From: Balanoglossus misakiensis | Taxonomy: Eukaryota > Hemichordata | DNA length: 64,000 nucleotides | Direction of reading: 5' to 3' | NCBI GenBank assembly: GCA_040954595.2 | Contig: CM082582.2 | Location: 1,984,001-2,048,000 of the forward strand | Shown: in pieces, positions 61,561 to 64,000 of the stretch | Layout of the letters: every line of letters starts with the position of its first letter | How positions within the stretch are numbered: the first letter of the stretch is position 1 | Program-made: the position numbers and the translations under genes | The notes under the pieces: generated by a model | Database searches by the model: none | Told to the model about the DNA's origin: nothing | The model's input: the letters and a program-made list of their open reading frames with translations, nothing else

Positions 61561-61963
61561 GTTCACCATGACCAACCACATGACCCAGGAAATCGATCTG
61601 CTCATAACCCACATAACACTTAGTTGGTCTCGCTGTTAACTTTGCCTTTCGTAGTCTGCTCATCAAATCTGTAATTGTCTTGATATGTTCTTCCCATGAT
61701 GCAGTGTGGATCAGTATGTGATCGATATAGTTGTCTACGTTCTTCATATCTCTTAACAATCTTCTCATAATTCTGCTAAAAGTCGCAGCACTATTTACAA
61801 GTCCGAAAGGCATTTTGATAAATTGGTATAGCCCATCATGCGTGATAAATGCCGTCAATTGTTTAGAATTATCAGTCAACGGGACTTGCCAATATTCTTT
61901 GCTGAGATCTACTTTAGTGAAATAGTGATCCTTGGATAACTTAGCAAAAAGCAAAAAGCTCAC
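61561..61963 (-). pseudogene. pol: Reverse transcriptase palm, frameshifted from integrase-RT (copy B)
   Basis: This continues the reverse transcriptase after the frameshift. Numbered from the nominal start at 61,963, motif A is FTKVDLSKEYWQVPL (catalytic Asp19), motif B is FIKMPFGLVNSAATF (about 48-62), and motif C is NYIDHILIHT with Asp81 followed by His82 where the family has a second Asp. CYVGYEQIDFLGHVVGHGEL (116-135) matches the conserved block after motif D. The frame then runs on to 61,349 as unrelated sequence, so the connection to RNase H is lost. The same YIDH is present in copy A, so it predates the duplication. Confidence 0.88.
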
Positions 61964-63773
61964 TCAGGTCTGGTGTAGGCTCTGCATCAAACACTGTTAT
62001 GCGATTGAGCTTTCTCATGTCAACACAACAACGATTGGACCCATCAGATTTCTTCACCGTTACCAGTGGAACAGCATATGGACTCTCTGAAGGTTCAGCT
62101 ACTCCCATCTTAATCATCGTTTTGACTTCATCTTTCACTGCTTCACGGAGTGCATGAGGGATGGGGTATGGCCTACTGCATACTGGTGTTGGATCCATCA
62201 ACTTGATGTCATGGAAACCCAGGTTGGTCTTACCACGAATATCAGTTAACATATCTTTGTAATTGATCAGCAACCTCCTCACCACTTGCTTCTGTATGTC
62301 TGACAAGTTGTCACATACATTCACATCTGCAGCAAATTCTTTCTGCTTGAATGCAGGAACCCGCAGTAAGTCATCGTTTACTTTAACCCCTGTGTTCTCT
62401 TGTACTTCTGAAGATTCATAACTCTGCTCATCTATCACAGATACACACACAATCTCAAGAAGTCCAGCTGATACTTCATCTAGCTGATCAGTTCTTCGAT
62501 AGTACCTCTTCAACAGGTTGGCATGGAATGTTTTCACCCTATGACCAAAGTCAATCTTGTAATCCATATTGCTCACTTTCTCCACCACTGGAAAAGGACC
62601 CTTCCAGTGCATAAGTAGTTTATTATGGTCAGTAGGTAGTAGCAATAACACCTCGTCACCTTTGTTGAACTTCCTCCATTTGGCCTTTCTATTGTAGTAG
62701 GACTTGTATTTGCCTTGTGATATCTTCAGTTCTTGTCTTGCTAAATCGCATGCCTTCTTTAATTTCTTTTGAAGATCAAGGATGTATTGATAAGTCGTTT
62801 TGGTTTCTGGTTCACTGATCTCTCCAGTCCATAGTTCTTTCAATATAGCCATTGGACCACGCACACTCCTCCCATAAAGTAACTCAAACGGAGAGAATCC
62901 TGTGCTCGATTGAGGCGTTTCTCTGTAGGCAAATAGTAAAGCATTCAGATAACGATCCCAATATGTTGGACGTTCCTCACACATCTTCCTGAGCATGAGT
63001 TTCAATGTACCATTGAACCGTTCCACTAGACCATTGAATGCTGGGTGGTATGGGGTGGTAGTCATCTGCTTTATAGACAAAAGCCGGCTGACCTCACGCA
63101 TCACATCTGATGTAAATTGAGTTCCTTGATCTGTCAGAATTTCACGTGGACACCCCCCCACTCTTGAGTAGATGTCCAGGAGCGCCTCTGCAACAGTCTT
63201 GGTATCAATGTTAGTCAATGCAACAGCCTCCGGATAGCGTGTTGCATAATCAACAACAGTAAGTATGTACCTATTCTTGCGTTCAGTGCATGGATGAATA
63301 GGGCCAACCAGGTCTACTGCAATACGTAGGAAAGGGATATCTATTAGTGGCATACTTCCAAGTGGTACCTTGGTCACCCGTCCCTTTGGTTGTGTCCGTT
63401 GACATGAATCACAGGACTGACAGTAACGGGAAACATCTGATGTTAGCCCAGGCCAAACGAAGTTGCTGAGGATCTTGTCTGTGGTCTTGTGAGTTCCGTG
63501 GTGACCACCCAGCACCGATTCATGGGCTAGTCTCATCACCTGGTTACGATACACTCTGGGAACCACCACCTGTAACAGCTTTTCACCAAATTGGACCATT
63601 GGCGAATTGAACTCTCTGTACAGGATCCCATCTTTCATGATGAACTTCAACCTACCTCCATTCCTAGTCACTTTCTCGTCACCCAAAATTGCCTTCTCAC
63701 GTAGTTTGTCAAGAGTGGAGTCTTCTTCTTGAGCTTGTTGAAGCTTCCCTGGCATCACCACTTCACCAACAGC
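61941..63773 (-). pseudogene. pol: Gmr1-like integrase fused upstream of reverse transcriptase
   Basis: A 606-residue frame (nominal start 63,761) holds, in order: an HHCC zinc domain (H80, H87, C117, C120 in HESVLGGHHG...CDSC), the integrase core with D150 (AVDLVGPI), D211 (ILTDQGTQF) and E247 (GLVERFNGTLK), a D,D-35-E spacing, a GPY/F-type module (WKGPFPVVEKV, 386-396; FHANLLKRYY, 412-421), a linker, then the N-terminal fingers of a gypsy-type reverse transcriptase (SRPYPIPHALREAVKDEV to CCVDMRKLNRITVFDAEPTP, 529-597). Integrase inserts the element cDNA and reverse transcriptase makes it. The integrase catalytic residues all look intact. The frame ends early because CTTTTTG is duplicated (plus strand GCAAAAAGCAAAAAGC, about 61,944-61,959). 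The upstream TAA at 63,774 separates it from protease in the same frame. Confidence 0.92.
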
Positions 63774-64000
63774 TTAAGGTACTTTAAGCTCTCTGATTGG
63801 TTTTTGGTTGGCTATCTTCTGGGCTCTGGTCTCCACAGCATTTGCTAAACCTGGTACCTGTCCAACAGTTGTACACAGTCTACATGTCGGCAATGGTTCC
63901 TGCCATGTAGTATCAGGATTCGAAGGGTCAGATACACCATCAATGTTGCCCAGTATTAAATCATACACATGGTTCATCATGCACAGTGCAGTAACATCAC
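63774..64000 (-). pseudogene. pol: Protease C-terminus and linker of the Gmr1-like pol, nonsense-terminated
   Basis: The frame is open to the window edge and reads DVTALCMMNHVYDLILGNID and onwards. That matches the end of a retropepsin-type aspartic protease, with the YDLILGN block near the C-terminus. ETRAQKIANQ follows, a linker typical before the next pol domain. The frame stops at a TAA (63,774-63,776) yet continues in the same frame into the integrase (AVGEVVMPGKLQQ), so a single nonsense change is likely. The catalytic DTG of the protease would lie outside the window. Confidence 0.75.

Larger units (their letters stand above)
60212..62097. repeat. 1.89-kb tandem duplication, copy B
   Basis: Second copy (1,886 bp) of the segment at 58,322-60,210. 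It retains the longer open reverse-transcriptase frame and joins seamlessly to the remainder of pol at 62,098, so it is the original location. About 1.35 kb of it (60,212-61,560) is not pol-like. Confidence 0.93.
61561..64000 (-). mobile_element. Gmr1-like Ty3/gypsy LTR retrotransposon, pol region, decayed
   Basis: On the minus strand, from the window edge leftwards, lie the end of an aspartic protease, an integrase and a reverse transcriptase. Canonical Ty3/gypsy elements have integrase last. Integrase before reverse transcriptase in a gypsy-class pol defines the Gmr1-like group. Gag, the protease active site and the 5' LTR lie beyond the window. RNase H is missing: the coding similarity stops at about 61,560, and unrelated sequence with CCAAT repeats follows. 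Three disabling lesions (TAA at 63,774-63,776, a 7-bp duplication near 61,953, YIDD changed to YIDH) mark it as inactive. Confidence 0.85.

Overview
This window looks like a repeat-dominated, probably heterochromatic piece of an animal nuclear genome. I see no intact single-copy protein gene, no tRNA or rRNA gene, and nothing bacterial such as operons, ribosome binding sites or CRISPR arrays. Nearly all of it is tandem satellite DNA, retrotransposons and fold-back elements. A deuterostome invertebrate (lancelet, hemichordate or echinoderm type) is the best guess. The reason is that the right end carries a Ty3/gypsy-class pol with the order protease-integrase-reverse transcriptase, the hallmark of the Gmr1-like group described from deuterostomes. 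The species cannot be fixed from sequence alone.

Layout: (1) 1-38,621 is a satellite of 69-bp monomers (about 440 units) with nested higher-order repeats. It is interrupted by two nearly identical 4.07-kb copies of a 5'-truncated LINE (7,943-12,010 and 14,159-18,224). The copies share the same insertion site, target duplication and flanking monomer variants. They therefore come from one insertion later carried along in a 6.2-kb tandem duplication. (2) 38,622-40,262 is an A+T-rich satellite of about 88 bp, starting with a short inverted part. (3) 40,274-41,245 is a fold-back element with one arm interrupted, and 41,532-41,716 is a 185-bp hairpin MITE-like element. (4) 42,421-53,911 is a related A+T-rich satellite (about 75-105 bp units) whose orientation flips at a near-perfect palindrome centred at 46,343/46,344. 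It is interrupted by a 1.6-kb island (49,011-50,606) holding four copies of a 239-bp repeat, each with a perfect DR1-type nuclear-receptor half-site pair. (5) 53,912-58,270 is mostly unannotatable sequence with one LINE reverse-transcriptase fragment on the minus strand. (6) 58,322-62,097 is a 1.89-kb tandem duplication including part of a reverse transcriptase, and 61,561-64,000 is the decayed Gmr1-like pol on the minus strand, running off the window.

The parts do not form a pathway. They record how a repeat region evolves: satellite homogenisation in blocks, one LINE landing in it and being co-amplified, inversion of a second satellite, and stepwise decay of an LTR retrotransposon before and after a local duplication. 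The most informative points are the two LINE copies with different damage (catalytic YADN against YADD), the same-frame UAG between LINE ORF1 and ORF2, the inverted satellite, the DR1-bearing repeats and the INT-before-RT pol.
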